Positions 1-7,291 of a stretch of 7,897 nt of DNA are shown here, in pieces. Numbering within the stretch: the stretch's first letter is position 1; every line of letters starts with the position of its first letter. Made by a program: the position numbers and the translations under genes. The notes beneath the pieces are model-generated. The model ran no database searches. It was given only the letters and a program-made list of their open reading frames with translations, and was not told where the DNA came from. The stretch comes from Tannerella sp. GTDB taxonomy: Bacteria > Bacteroidota > Bacteroidia > Bacteroidales > Tannerellaceae. The stretch spans positions 1-7,897 of the forward strand of contig JAITHS010000106.1 of the NCBI GenBank assembly GCA_031279875.1, given 5' to 3'.

Positions 1-2
1 AA

Positions 3-143
3 AACATAAAATTAGTGGAAAGCAAATTGGGCAAAAGCGTCCACACCGTAAAATATGCGAAACTAAATGATTTGCAACAAAAAATAATGGAGCTGTTTGA
101 TTTAAACCCGGATGATATGATTGCGATGATGAACGGTAAGTAG
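3..143 (+). CDS. C-terminal end of an unidentified protein, possibly a transposase (partial)
   Basis: An open frame enters from the left edge and runs 46 codons to a TAG stop at 141-143. Its start lies outside the window. The visible residues are hydrophilic and helix-like, with the segments VKYAKLNDLQQKIMELFDL and NPDDMIAMMNGK at the very end. I do not recognise the family from this fragment. A transposase is suggested only by context: the frame ends about 50 bp before an 18-bp sequence present twice in tandem (195-230), and the same sequence recurs inverted at the other end of the window (7779-7797), as expected for IS ends. It is the only plausible coding sequence on the plus strand here and points towards the stop of trmD. 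It could equally be the end of an ordinary host gene. Confidence 0.4.
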   Translation, partial: NIKLVESKLGKSVHTVKYAKLNDLQQKIMELFDLNPDDMIAMMNGK

Positions 144-194
144 TAACAGACAGCGCAAAAATATTTGCGTATGTATCTGATTATTTGCGATTTG

Positions 195-230
195 TAAAAG
201 TAAAATCCGTTATAAAAGTAAAATCCGTTA
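195..230. repeat. Two perfect 18-bp tandem units, candidate right end of an insertion sequence
   Basis: The unit TAAAAGTAAAATCCGTTA occupies 195-212 and again 213-230 with no mismatch. Positions 210-228 are the exact reverse complement of 7779-7797. The inverted pairing, and the position just beyond a partial plus-strand gene, fit a terminal inverted repeat. That the repeats mark an IS end is inferred. The rest of the 144-323 gap shows no gene and no clear terminator hairpin. Positions 304-315 share a 12-mer (AATGACGGTACC) with 7239-7250. Confidence 0.5.
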
Positions 231-323
231 TATCCGCAACGATGGGATAAACGTTATTTCGATAGCCTCTCTCGGAAAATGAATTACCTGATTTCTAACT
301 ACCAATGACGGTACCACATCATT

Positions 324-995
324 TCATAAAATATCCGGTCGAAGGCGTTCGGTTCGTTCTTGCGCTTGTTGGAGACGCCATTCGAGGATGTTACGTTCGT
401 GTCCCGACAGAAGAATGTCCGGCACTCGCCAGCCGTTGTATTCTGCCGGACGGGTATAGACGGGCGGGGCTAAAAGACCGTCTTGAAACGAATCCGACAG
501 CGCGCTTTGTTCGTCTCCTATCGCGCCGGGCAGCAGTCTGACGGTAGCGTCGGCTATGATTGCCGCCGCCAATTCTCCTCCGGTCAGAACATAGTCGCCG
601 ACGGATATTTCTTTGGTTATCAGATGTTCACGTATTCGGTAATCAATGCCTTTGTAATGTCCGCACAATATAATAATGTTAGACAGCATCGACATTGCGT
701 TTGCCATCGGCTGGTCAAACTTTTCGCCGTCGGGTGAGGTATAAATAACCTCATCGTAAGTCCTTTCGGCTTTTAGAGCCGTGATAGCGCGGTCAACAGG
801 TTCGATTTGTATTACCATTCCTGCTTCGCCGCCGAAAGGATAGTCGTCAACGCGCCGCCATTTGTTTGTGCTATAATCACGGAGATTATGCAGCACGATA
901 GTTGCAAGACCTTTATTTTGAGCGCGTTGCAGTATTGAGCAGTGCAACATGCTCTCAATCATTTCGGGCAAAACGGTTAAAATATCAATTCTCAT
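324..995 (-). CDS. trmD: tRNA (guanine-37-N1)-methyltransferase TrmD
   Basis: TrmD transfers a methyl group from SAM to N1 of G37, next to the anticodon of certain tRNAs, which prevents +1 frameshifting. It is a cytosolic SPOUT-family homodimer. The 223-residue product carries the family landmarks in order: the N-terminal [23 protein letters not shown] (50-60), the SAM-binding knot segments LCGHYKGID (110-118) and [10 protein letters not shown] (134-143), the DSF catalytic aspartate (D168), YTRP (180-183) and [10 protein letters not shown] (191-200). The glycine loop reads GGEAGM where the E. coli enzyme has GGGPGM. A start nine codons upstream (1022) is possible, but MRID matches the usual N-terminus of the family. 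The chosen ATG (993-995) lies inside the end of the upstream amidohydrolase gene, with an 11-base overlap that suggests coupled translation. It is the last gene of its group. No obvious intrinsic terminator follows. Confidence 0.96.
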   Translation of the reverse strand: MRIDILTVLPEMIESMLHCSILQRAQNKGLATIVLHNLRDYSTNKWRRVDDYPFGGEAGMVIQIEPVDRAITALKAERTYDEVIYTSPDGEKFDQPMANAMSMLSNIIILCGHYKGIDYRIREHLITKEISVGDYVLTGGELAAAIIADATVRLLPGAIGDEQSALSDSFQDGLLAPPVYTRPAEYNGWRVPDILLSGHERNILEWRLQQAQERTERLRPDIL

Positions 996-2232
996 TTTGT
1001 TTGATTTTTTGTACGAAAGCAATAATATCCTCGTCGTTTTTAACTTTTCGATGTTTCATCAACACTTTGCCGTCGCAGATAACGGTATCGATACAACTGC
1101 CGTTGGCGGCGTAAACGAGGTTGGATACGAAGTTGATGTTAGGCGTAAAAGCAGGTATCTGCAAGTTTACGAGGCACAAGTCGGCTTTGTAGCCTTTGGC
1201 TATGACGCCTGTTTTGATGCCGAATATTTCGGCGGGTATAACGGTAGCGGCGTCGAGTATTTCGTTGCAAGTCAGCACGGTAGGGTCTTTACGCCATGCT
1301 TTGCCCAGAAGCGCCGCGAGTTTCATTACTTCAACCATGTCGAGATTGTTCGACGAAGCGCAGCCGTCGGAGCCGAGTGCAATTTTGATGCCGACGCTTT
1401 TCATTTCCGTAAATTTAAACTCTGCGCCGGAGCCGAGTTTCATGTTCGACGCCGGATTGTGAACAACCGATACTCCGGCGTCGGCAAGCATCTTAATTTC
1501 CTCATCATCAACGTATAACACGTGCGCAATAATGAGTTTGGGGTTTAAGACTTTAAGTTTATGCAGATACCTGACGGGCGTAAGTCCGAAATTGCTGACG
1601 CTGTCGGCTACTTCCTGTTGAGTTTCGGCGAGGTGTAGATGCATGAAAACGTTGTTGCGGACGGCAAAATCAGCTGCCCAGCGCAACAAATCACCTGATA
1701 CGGTGTAGATTGCGTGCGTTCCTATAAGGTAATTGATGCGGCTGTCAGCAGGCTTTTGTTCAAAACGTTTGATAATTTGCTGTTTGCATTTTTCGGCGAC
1801 GTGCGGTTTAAAGAAGTCGAAACATGTTTCCGACAGATACGCTCTGATTCCCATTTCGACGGCAGCCTTTTCGATAACGTCAAGCCAGAGATACATGTCG
1901 TTAAACGCCGTCGTGCCGCTTTGAATCATTTCGAGCATGGCAAGTCGTGCGCCGTGATAGACCGTTTCTTCGTCGAGGCGCTTTTCGGCAGGCCAAATAT
2001 TTTCTTCAAGCCACTGTTTAAGCGGAATATCGTCGGCAAGCCCTCTGAAAAGCGTCATAGGCGAATGCGTGTGCATGTTAACTAATCCGGGAATGACAGC
2101 CATTCCGTTAGCGTTGAGCGTCCGGTCGAGTTCATAACTTCTGTCGTCCGCAGGATAAACGTCTTCAATAATATCATCTTTAATGATAATGTCAACTTTT
2201 TGACCGTTGAGAAGTGCATTTTTTATTCTCAT
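985..2232 (-). CDS. mtaD: Amidohydrolase of the MTA/SAH deaminase type
   Basis: The 415-residue protein belongs to the metal-dependent amidohydrolase superfamily (SsnA/TrzN/MtaD branch). Visible active-site features are the HTH pair (H54, H56) within [16 protein letters not shown]173 in GTHAIYT, H200 and E203 in HLHLAET, H237 in IIAHVLY, H258 in VVHNPASN, and the metal-binding aspartate D289 in [11 protein letters not shown]. Length and the [11 protein letters not shown] segment fit 5'-methylthioadenosine/S-adenosylhomocysteine deaminase, which converts SAH to S-inosylhomocysteine and MTA to methylthioinosine. Related enzymes act on other aminated purines or triazines, so the substrate is less certain than the family. 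The protein has no signal peptide and should be cytosolic. Its ATG overlaps the stop of the ABC-F gene by four bases (ATGA), and its own stop overlaps trmD. Translation of all three is therefore probably coupled. TrmD releases SAH, which makes a shared methyl-cycle role plausible but unproven. Confidence 0.85.
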   Translation of the reverse strand: MRIKNALLNGQKVDIIIKDDIIEDVYPADDRSYELDRTLNANGMAVIPGLVNMHTHSPMTLFRGLADDIPLKQWLEENIWPAEKRLDEETVYHGARLAMLEMIQSGTTAFNDMYLWLDVIEKAAVEMGIRAYLSETCFDFFKPHVAEKCKQQIIKRFEQKPADSRINYLIGTHAIYTVSGDLLRWAADFAVRNNVFMHLHLAETQQEVADSVSNFGLTPVRYLHKLKVLNPKLIIAHVLYVDDEEIKMLADAGVSVVHNPASNMKLGSGAEFKFTEMKSVGIKIALGSDGCASSNNLDMVEVMKLAALLGKAWRKDPTVLTCNEILDAATVIPAEIFGIKTGVIAKGYKADLCLVNLQIPAFTPNINFVSNLVYAANGSCIDTVICDGKVLMKHRKVKNDEDIIAFVQKIKQNEN

Positions 2233-4160
2233 AGATTTTTGATTAGTTCATATTCTTCGGTAGCCTTTTCCCAGCGTGTCATGGCGTCGGCAAGGTGTTG
2301 TTTTAGTTCTTCGTATTTACCGTAAATATTTGTGTTAGAGGCGCCTTCTGGGGTAGCGAGACGGCTTTCGAGGTCGCTAATTTCGGCTTCGAGATGCGTT
2401 ATTTCGTTTTCGGCGTCGGCAACGGCCTTTTCCGATTTTCGCACTCTACGCGACATGTCTTTTTGTTCCGAATAAGATAGGGTAGGGGGCGGGTTAACTT
2501 TAGCGGAGTTGAGTTGGGTTTCGGTTTTTCGTTCCAACTCTCTCAAACCGTCAATCTTCTTATGTTCAAGAAATTCGTATATCCCGCCGAGATGTTCGCG
2601 CACGCGCCCGCCGCCAAACTCATATACTTTTGTAACAAGTCCGTCAAGAAATTCTCTGTCGTGCGACACCACTATCACTGTGCCGTCAAACTCGCGTAAA
2701 GCGTTCTTTAACACATCTTTGGAGCGCATGTCGAGATGATTGGTCGGCTCGTCGAGGATAAGCAGATTGACAGGTTCGAGCAGCAGTCGTATCATGGCAA
2801 GGCGACTTTTTTCTCCGCCCGAAAGCACTTCTACTTTCTTGTCCGACGCTTCGCCGCCAAACATAAAAGCGCCGAGTATATCGCGAATTTTTGTCCGTAT
2901 ATCGCCTGTTGCTACATAATCGATTGTTTCAAAGACGGTTTTGTCGGTGTCTAACATTTGTGCCTGATTTTGGGCAAAATATCCGATTTTAACATTATGA
3001 CCGAGCGTCAAAACGCCGTTGTAATCGTTTATAACGCCCATTATACATTTCACGAGCGTGGTTTTGCCTTCGCCGTTTTTGCCTACAAAAGCAACCTTTT
3101 CGCCGCGATTGACGGTAAACGTCGCGTTGGCGAAAACGAGATGAGTACCGTAACTTTTTGCCACATTATCAACGATTAACGGATACGAACCCGAACGCGG
3201 TGCGGGCGGAAACTTTAATCGTAAGGCAGAGTTGTCTTCATCGTCAACTTCAATGCGCTCAATTTTAGACAGTTGCTTTATACGCGACTGTACCTGAACG
3301 GCTTTTGTTGCCTTGTATCGGAAGCGCTCGATGAACGCTTCGGTGTCGGCAAGCATCTTTTGCTGATTTTCGTAGGCTCGAAGTTGCTGTTCACGGCGTT
3401 CTCGACGCAAAACAACATACTCGTCGTAGCGCACGCGATAGTCGTAGAGGTGTCCGAGTTCGAGTTCAACAGTCCGCTGGGTTGTGTTGTTGATAAAAGC
3501 GCGGTCGTGCGAGACAAGCATCACGGCGTCGGCGCGTGTGGCGATGAAGTTTTCGAGCCATTGTATAGATTCTATGTCGAGATGGTTTGTCGGCTCGTCA
3601 AGCAGCAGTATATCAGGGCTTTGCAGCAGCAGTTTGGCAAGTTCGATACGCATTCTCCATCCGCCGCTGAACTCAGCCGTAGGACGGTCGAAATCGCTGC
3701 GCATAAAGCCTAAACCAATAAGCGTCCGTTCTAATTCGGCCTGATAATTAGCCCCTCCGATGATGTTGTACTTGTCGGAAACGGCTGTCATGCGCTCAAT
3801 GAGATTGTGATATTCGTCGGAGTCATAATCGGTTCGTTCATTGAGCATACGGGTGAGCGTATTGAGTTCGTTTTCAATAGCGTGAATATGACCGAAGGCC
3901 TTTTCCGCTTCTTCCTTAACGGTATGACTGTCTTGAAGTTGCATCTCTTGCGGAAGATAGCCTACGGTCATGTCTTTGGGGATGCCGATTGTGCCTTTCG
4001 TGGGCTGCCGCATCCCCGCAAGCAACCGCAATAACGTAGTTTTACCGGCTCCGTTTTTGCCTGTCAGAGCGATGCGGTCTTTTTTGTTGATGACAAACGA
4101 GATGTTGTCAAACAATGTGAAACCCCCGAACTCGACTGTTAAGCCATCAATTGAGATCAT
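2229..4160 (-). CDS. ABC-F family ATPase with two nucleotide-binding domains
   Basis: The 643-residue protein has two ABC ATPase domains in one chain and no membrane segments, the layout of ABC-F translation factors (EttA/Uup/YdiF group). Domain 1 has Walker A GKNGAGKT (34-41), signature FSGGWRMR (164-171) and Walker B ILLLDEPTNHLD (184-195). A charged helical linker (about 240-310, including RYKATKAVQVQSRIKQLSKIERIE split around 281-304) matches the arm that enters the ribosomal E site in this family. Domain 2 has GKNGEGKT (360-367), LSGGEKSRLA (446-455) and LLILDEPTNHLD (466-477). Residues 565-640 form a charged coiled-coil tail like that of Uup. Both catalytic glutamates (E189, E471) are present. 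The family acts on translating or stalled ribosomes; some members give antibiotic resistance, but nothing here indicates that. The gene leads the ABC-F/mtaD/trmD group. Its ATG directly follows A/T-rich repeat sequence with no Shine-Dalgarno and no recognisable promoter box. Confidence 0.94.
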   Translation of the reverse strand: MISIDGLTVEFGGFTLFDNISFVINKKDRIALTGKNGAGKTTLLRLLAGMRQPTKGTIGIPKDMTVGYLPQEMQLQDSHTVKEEAEKAFGHIHAIENELNTLTRMLNERTDYDSDEYHNLIERMTAVSDKYNIIGGANYQAELERTLIGLGFMRSDFDRPTAEFSGGWRMRIELAKLLLQSPDILLLDEPTNHLDIESIQWLENFIATRADAVMLVSHDRAFINNTTQRTVELELGHLYDYRVRYDEYVVLRRERREQQLRAYENQQKMLADTEAFIERFRYKATKAVQVQSRIKQLSKIERIEVDDEDNSALRLKFPPAPRSGSYPLIVDNVAKSYGTHLVFANATFTVNRGEKVAFVGKNGEGKTTLVKCIMGVINDYNGVLTLGHNVKIGYFAQNQAQMLDTDKTVFETIDYVATGDIRTKIRDILGAFMFGGEASDKKVEVLSGGEKSRLAMIRLLLEPVNLLILDEPTNHLDMRSKDVLKNALREFDGTVIVVSHDREFLDGLVTKVYEFGGGRVREHLGGIYEFLEHKKIDGLRELERKTETQLNSAKVNPPPTLSYSEQKDMSRRVRKSEKAVADAENEITHLEAEISDLESRLATPEGASNTNIYGKYEELKQHLADAMTRWEKATEEYELIKNL

Positions 4161-4190
4161 ACGAATTACGAATTAAAAATTACGAATTAA
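4161..4190. repeat. AATTACGAATTA-type repeat abutting the ABC-F start codon
   Basis: The motif ACGAATTA recurs three times in 30 bp. The 18-mer GAATTAAAAATTACGAAT (4170-4187) is repeated exactly, in the same orientation, at 4450-4467. The repeat ends one base before the ABC-F start codon, so it forms the A/T-rich translation leader of that gene. Confidence 0.8.
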
Positions 4191-4200
4191 TAACATGTAA

Positions 4201-4409
4201 TCGGAAGTCCCGCAGGGACAACACTTTATTAACCGTATGCTTTAGCATACGGTAGAGATGATACCCATCCTGTCCAAGTCCCGCACGGGACGGTACTTGC
4301 AATCGACGATATGAAGTGTCGTCCCATGCGGGACTTGACGAGGAGGATATCGCGCTCTCCGTACACTGAAGTGTACGGTTAATAAAGTGGCGTCCCTGCG
4401 GGACTCGCT
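4201..4409. repeat. Nested palindromic element of about 200 bp with six hairpins
   Basis: The whole segment reads as one imperfect inverted repeat centred near 4306 (ATCGACGAT, 4302-4310). In order it contains GTCCCGCAGGGAC (4207-4219), a CCGTATGC/GCATACGG stem with a TTTA loop (4233-4252), GTCCCGCACGGGAC (4278-4291), GTCCCATGCGGGAC (4321-4334), a CCGTACAC/GTGTACGG stem (4359-4378) and GTCCCTGCGGGAC (4392-4404). The sequence CACTTTATTAACCGTA lies between the outer two hairpins of both arms. The two CCGTA stems differ at two positions, yet both positions stay paired, which argues for selection on, or frequent copying of, a folded form. An 87-codon minus-strand frame (4180-4443) spans it but only translates the palindrome. 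It could be a MITE-like element, a structured RNA or a passive repeat; the sequence alone does not decide. Confidence 0.85.
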
Positions 4410-4449
4410 TTTCCGAAACTGTTCTATTTTGTTTATTTGTCATCCATAA

Positions 4450-4467
4450 GAATTAAAAATTACGAAT
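4450..4467. repeat. Second copy of the 18-bp direct repeat
   Basis: GAATTAAAAATTACGAAT is identical to 4170-4187 and in the same orientation. The two copies bracket the palindromic element and a 40-bp non-symmetrical tail (4410-4449). They could be a target duplication, or two members of an independent dispersed repeat family. Confidence 0.75.
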
Positions 4468-4577
4468 AAATTTCCGTCTCGACGCAGATAAATTTCCGTC
4501 TCGACGCAGATAAATTTCCGTCTCGACGAAAATATTTTTCCGTCTCGACGCAGATAAATTTCCGTCTCGACGGAAAT
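4468..4577. repeat. Five head-to-tail 22-bp repeat units
   Basis: Units start at 4468, 4490, 4512, 4534 and 4556. Each carries the core TTTCCGTCTCGACG. Units 1 and 2 are identical and end in CAGAT. Unit 3 ends in AAAAT, unit 4 starts ATTTTT instead of AAATTT, and unit 5 diverges after the core and runs into an inverted copy. There are no unique spacers between the units, so this is a minisatellite and not a CRISPR array. It lies just beyond the stop of the PHP-domain gene, in its 3' untranslated region. Confidence 0.9.
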
Positions 4578-4601
4578 TTACGCGCGTCGAGACGGAAATT
4601 T
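4556..4601 (-). terminator. 17-bp inverted repeat behind the PHP gene, possible transcript-end hairpin
   Basis: AAATTTCCGTCTCGACG (4556-4572) pairs perfectly with its inverted copy at 4585-4601 across a 12-base spacer. It starts 26 bp beyond the stop of the minus-strand PHP gene, so it would form a strong stem in that transcript. No U-run follows in the direction of transcription, so an intrinsic terminator is unlikely. It could stabilise the 3' end, help factor-dependent termination, or simply be the inverted last unit of the adjacent repeat array. Confidence 0.4.
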
Positions 4602-4626
4602 AAAGGCATAAAAAAGTGCATTCCTC

Positions 4627-5823
4627 TCACACCTGAACTATAAGCGGTTTGTTCATTGCCATCATCCAGTTTGTTACCGTCATCTGCTTAACTCCTTCGG
4701 CGATATATACTTGACGCTCAATGTTTTCGGGCAGATCAAAAGATACTCCGCCGAGCGTAACGTTTATTGGCAGCGAACTTGTATTTTTGAGCGACAGCGT
4801 ACCCGGCGATATTGTTTTGATGCTCACACAGGCTTTGAAAAGTGTCGGCATCCAAGGGTCGCGCCCCCAGAGCGTATTAGCCGCCCATGCTATCATGCGT
4901 TTGCCGAACATGGCGTCTTTAACGCTTTCTACGGTGCGGTCTTTACAGAGCAAAATGTTAATAGGTCGGAGAGGGTTTTGAAGTCCGTAATGTTCCAACT
5001 CGGTTGCGTGTATATCGCTGTTGGCAAATAGCGCGAGGTCGCGTTCGTTAGCCCAGTCCGACACGACGGGATAGTATGACGTGGAGTTGAATATCTCTAT
5101 ACCGTTGAGCCAGCCGTTTTTCCACGCCTCTTCATGCTCTTTTGTAAATACTAACGGCGCGCCTTTTTCGATGCCTCCGCTTTTGGGGGCTTCCCATCCG
5201 GGGTGGTTCCAGAGCAGAAAAGCGCCTTGTTCGTGAGCCACGCGCAACATATCCCGCCAGTTATCGACAGCGGCGAAGATAGCGTTGTTGTCGGTAGTAA
5301 AAAGGGCGTTGAAATGACCCGGCGGCATGACGCTTTTGGTTATCTCGCCGCCGCGTACAAGCAGCAGACCGGCTTTGTCGGCTTCTGCTTTGCCGATGTC
5401 ATACCAGATGTTGAAGTTGAAGCCTGTCTCGTCTATCAGTTTCCATTTGCCTTTCTGACTGAAATATGGTCGGTACTCGAAATGGTCTGTGATGGAAATA
5501 ACGTCCAAACCGTTGTCAACGGCATCGCGAACGCGGTGGTATGGCATCACATGACCGTCGGAAAACAGCGTATGGATGTGAAAATCACCTTTCAACGCCT
5601 TATAACCTTCAACGTCGGGGATGTTAATCTTGCGCGGCGTGCGGGCAGGAGCGCGAATATAGCCCATCTCAACGGGATATGTATTACCTGTCAACGGTTC
5701 GGGCGTAATCTTTTTCTTCTGCTGTAATTCGGGTTCTTTGCCGAATAATTCCGTTCTCGAAACCACAGCAGCACCGGCTCCAAGCATAACGGTTTTTCTT
5801 AAAAAATCTCTTCTGTCGCTCAT
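4627..5823 (-). CDS. Tat-exported PHP-domain metallohydrolase (possible phosphodiesterase)
   Basis: The 398-residue protein begins with a twin-arginine signal, MSDRRDFLRK followed by the hydrophobic TVMLGAGAAVV (11-21), so export in folded form to the periplasm is likely. No clear AxA cleavage site is visible. The PHP metal-binding pattern follows: DFHIHTLFSDG (H82, H84, D89), ITDHFE (H114), GGE (E160), GHF (H170), WNHPGW (H207), GIEIFN (E243) and NSDIH (D270, H272). PHP domains bind two or three metals and cleave phosphoesters. Exported single-domain members of this size include phosphodiesterases of the Sb-PDE type, which is my best guess; the substrate cannot be read from the sequence. The C-terminal part (about 330-398) is beta-rich and resembles a small accessory domain. 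The gene starts 36 bp after glyA in the same direction and probably shares its transcript. The leader is an A/T-rich repeat with no Shine-Dalgarno. Confidence 0.85.
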   Translation of the reverse strand: MSDRRDFLRKTVMLGAGAAVVSRTELFGKEPELQQKKKITPEPLTGNTYPVEMGYIRAPARTPRKINIPDVEGYKALKGDFHIHTLFSDGHVMPYHRVRDAVDNGLDVISITDHFEYRPYFSQKGKWKLIDETGFNFNIWYDIGKAEADKAGLLLVRGGEITKSVMPPGHFNALFTTDNNAIFAAVDNWRDMLRVAHEQGAFLLWNHPGWEAPKSGGIEKGAPLVFTKEHEEAWKNGWLNGIEIFNSTSYYPVVSDWANERDLALFANSDIHATELEHYGLQNPLRPINILLCKDRTVESVKDAMFGKRMIAWAANTLWGRDPWMPTLFKACVSIKTISPGTLSLKNTSSLPINVTLGGVSFDLPENIERQVYIAEGVKQMTVTNWMMAMNKPLIVQV

Positions 5824-5859
5824 TTTTAATTTTTAATTTTTAATTCTTAATTGAATAAG
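5824..5859 (-). repeat. TTTTTAA tandem spacer between glyA and the PHP gene
   Basis: On the plus strand the spacer reads three near-identical 7-bp TTTTTAA steps followed by TTCTTAATTG. Read on the minus strand it gives an A-rich leader right up to the PHP start codon, which may serve as an unstructured ribosome entry site. AATTTTTAATTC (5835-5846) also occurs, inverted, in the repeats at 4170 and 4450. Confidence 0.6.
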
Positions 5860-7140
5860 TTACCACGAAAACAGTGGATACTCTTTCATCATCGTGTTTA
5901 CTTTTGAACGAACCGCAGCGATAGCGGTATCCGATTCGGGCGCTGAAAGGACGGCGTCGATTAGTTCTACAATCTCGCCCATCATCGTTTCTTTTACGCC
6001 GCGCGTCGTGATAGCCGGCGTCCCGATGCGTATGCCGGACGTTTGAAACGGCGAACGGCTATCAAACGGCACCATATTTTTATTTACTGTAATATCCGCC
6101 CCTACAAGTGCTTTCTCGGCTACTTTGCCCGTCAGTTCGGGAAATTTGGCGCGTAGGTCGAGCAACATGCTGTGATTGTCGGTACCTCCCGAAATAACCT
6201 TATAGCCTTTGTCGATAAACGCCTGCGCCATCGTAGCGGCGTTTATCTTAACCTGTGTCTGGTATGTTTTGTACTCCGGCTGCAAGGCTTCATAAAACGA
6301 TACTGCCTTAGCTGCTATGACATGTTCGAGCGGACCGCCCTGAATACCAGGAAAGACCGCAGAATCAAGCAGTTGCGACATCTTCTTGATTTCACCTTTT
6401 GGCGTTGTCTTGCCCCACGGATTTTCGAAATCCTTACCTATCAGTATAACGCCGCCACGCGGGCCTCGCAGCGTCTTATGGGTTGTCGATGTTATGATAT
6501 GCGCATGTTTGAGAGGGTTGTTGAGCAGTCCGGCGGCGATGAGACCGGCAGGATGAGCCATGTCAATCATCAGTAGCGCTCCCACCTTGTCGGCTATGGC
6601 ACGCATACGTGCATAATCCCACTCGCGAGAGTACGCTGACGCACCGCCTACAATAAGTTTCGGCTTTTCGCGCAATGCCGTTTCTTCCATCTGGTCGTAA
6701 TCAACGCGCCCCGTATCCTCACGCACGTTATATTCGGTAGCGCGATATAGGATACCCGAACTATTGACCGGCGAACCGTGCGACAGATGACCGCCGTGCG
6801 ACAAGTTAAGTCCCAAAAAAGTGTCTCCCGGATTTAATACCGCAAGAAAAACGGCAGCGTTAGCTTGCGCGCCCGAATGCGGCTGAACGTTGACCCACTC
6901 GGCATCAAACAACTGCTTAAGCCGTTCGATAGCAAGGCTTTCGCTCTCGTCCACTACTTCGCAGCCGCCGTAATAACGCTTGGCGGGGTAGCCCTCAGCA
7001 TATTTGTTAGTCAGACACGAACCCATAGCCCGCATAACCTGCTCACTGACAAAGTTTTCCGAAGCAATCAGCTCTATTCCTTTCAATTGGCGCTGTTGCT
7101 CTTGTTCAATAATTTCAAAAATGTTACTGTCTAATTTCAT
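5860..7140 (-). CDS. glyA: Serine hydroxymethyltransferase GlyA
   Basis: GlyA is a cytosolic PLP enzyme that interconverts serine and glycine and loads 5,10-methylene-tetrahydrofolate, the main source of one-carbon units for purines, thymidylate and methionine. The 426 residues show the expected order: IASENF (25-30), [15 protein letters not shown] (45-59), the PLP-stacking region [11 protein letters not shown] (112-122), the cofactor aspartate in DMAHPAGL (193-200), the Schiff-base lysine K222 in [14 protein letters not shown], and [10 protein letters not shown] (369-378) with the carboxylate-binding arginine. A stretch around 240-262 is longer than in E. coli GlyA, which I believe is usual for Bacteroidota. 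The frame is intact. The chosen ATG (7138-7140) lies about 24 bp downstream of a recognisable promoter, and the start gives the normal N-terminus. It is the first gene of the minus-strand set and probably co-transcribed with the PHP gene. Confidence 0.98.
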   Translation of the reverse strand: MKLDSNIFEIIEQEQQRQLKGIELIASENFVSEQVMRAMGSCLTNKYAEGYPAKRYYGGCEVVDESESLAIERLKQLFDAEWVNVQPHSGAQANAAVFLAVLNPGDTFLGLNLSHGGHLSHGSPVNSSGILYRATEYNVREDTGRVDYDQMEETALREKPKLIVGGASAYSREWDYARMRAIADKVGALLMIDMAHPAGLIAAGLLNNPLKHAHIITSTTHKTLRGPRGGVILIGKDFENPWGKTTPKGEIKKMSQLLDSAVFPGIQGGPLEHVIAAKAVSFYEALQPEYKTYQTQVKINAATMAQAFIDKGYKVISGGTDNHSMLLDLRAKFPELTGKVAEKALVGADITVNKNMVPFDSRSPFQTSGIRIGTPAITTRGVKETMMGEIVELIDAVLSAPESDTAIAAVRSKVNTMMKEYPLFSW

Positions 7141-7163
7141 ATTTTTAATATATAAATGCGCCG

Positions 7164-7194
7164 CAAAATTACATAAAATTATGGAATTTCCAAG
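7164..7194 (-). promoter_or_regulatory. Bacteroidota-type promoter of glyA
   Basis: On the minus strand the sequence reads CTTG (7194-7191), a 19-bp spacer, then TAATTTTG (7171-7164). This fits the TTTG / TAnnTTTG pattern of the Bacteroidota housekeeping sigma factor, with one mismatch in the upstream box. Transcription would begin around 7155-7160, giving a leader of about 15-20 bases without a Shine-Dalgarno. Confidence 0.65.
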
Positions 7195-7253
7195 CGCATA
7201 AGATAAAAAAATAAAGTTTTTCAGAGGAAAGGATAGAAAATGACGGTACCCCG

Positions 7254-7290
7254 AACCCTTGCAGTGGTTTTAAACCCTGCAAGCGGTTTG
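7254..7290. repeat. Small imperfect hairpin or dyad in the glyA upstream region
   Basis: CTTGCAG (7258-7264) pairs with CTGCAAG (7277-7283), and the stem continues through GGTTT/AAACC with one bulged base. The two halves also read as an imperfect direct repeat (AACCC, TGCA, GGTTT). It begins a few bases after a 12-mer (7239-7250) that also occurs at 304-315. No U-run follows, and no gene ends here, so a terminator role is not supported. Confidence 0.45.
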
Positions 7291-7291
7291 G

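Noticed and set aside
996..1022. Longer TrmD with nine extra N-terminal residues
   Set aside because: The extra residues MLSYKKSNK are not part of the family's N-terminus, and [12 protein letters not shown] is the usual beginning.
949..1518. 189-codon plus-strand gene
   Set aside because: It lies entirely opposite the trmD and amidohydrolase genes, whose protein motifs are unambiguous. It is a shadow frame.
2229..4160. Antibiotic-resistance ABC-F gene
   Set aside because: The sequence shows a general ABC-F layout with an Uup-like coiled-coil tail in an operon with trmD. Nothing specific to a resistance subfamily is visible.
4180..4443. 87-codon minus-strand gene
   Set aside because: The frame covers the palindromic element almost exactly and its translation follows the hairpins. 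There is no promoter and no family resemblance.
4468..4577. CRISPR array
   Set aside because: The 22-bp units are joined head to tail with no unique spacers, and no cas-like gene is in the window.
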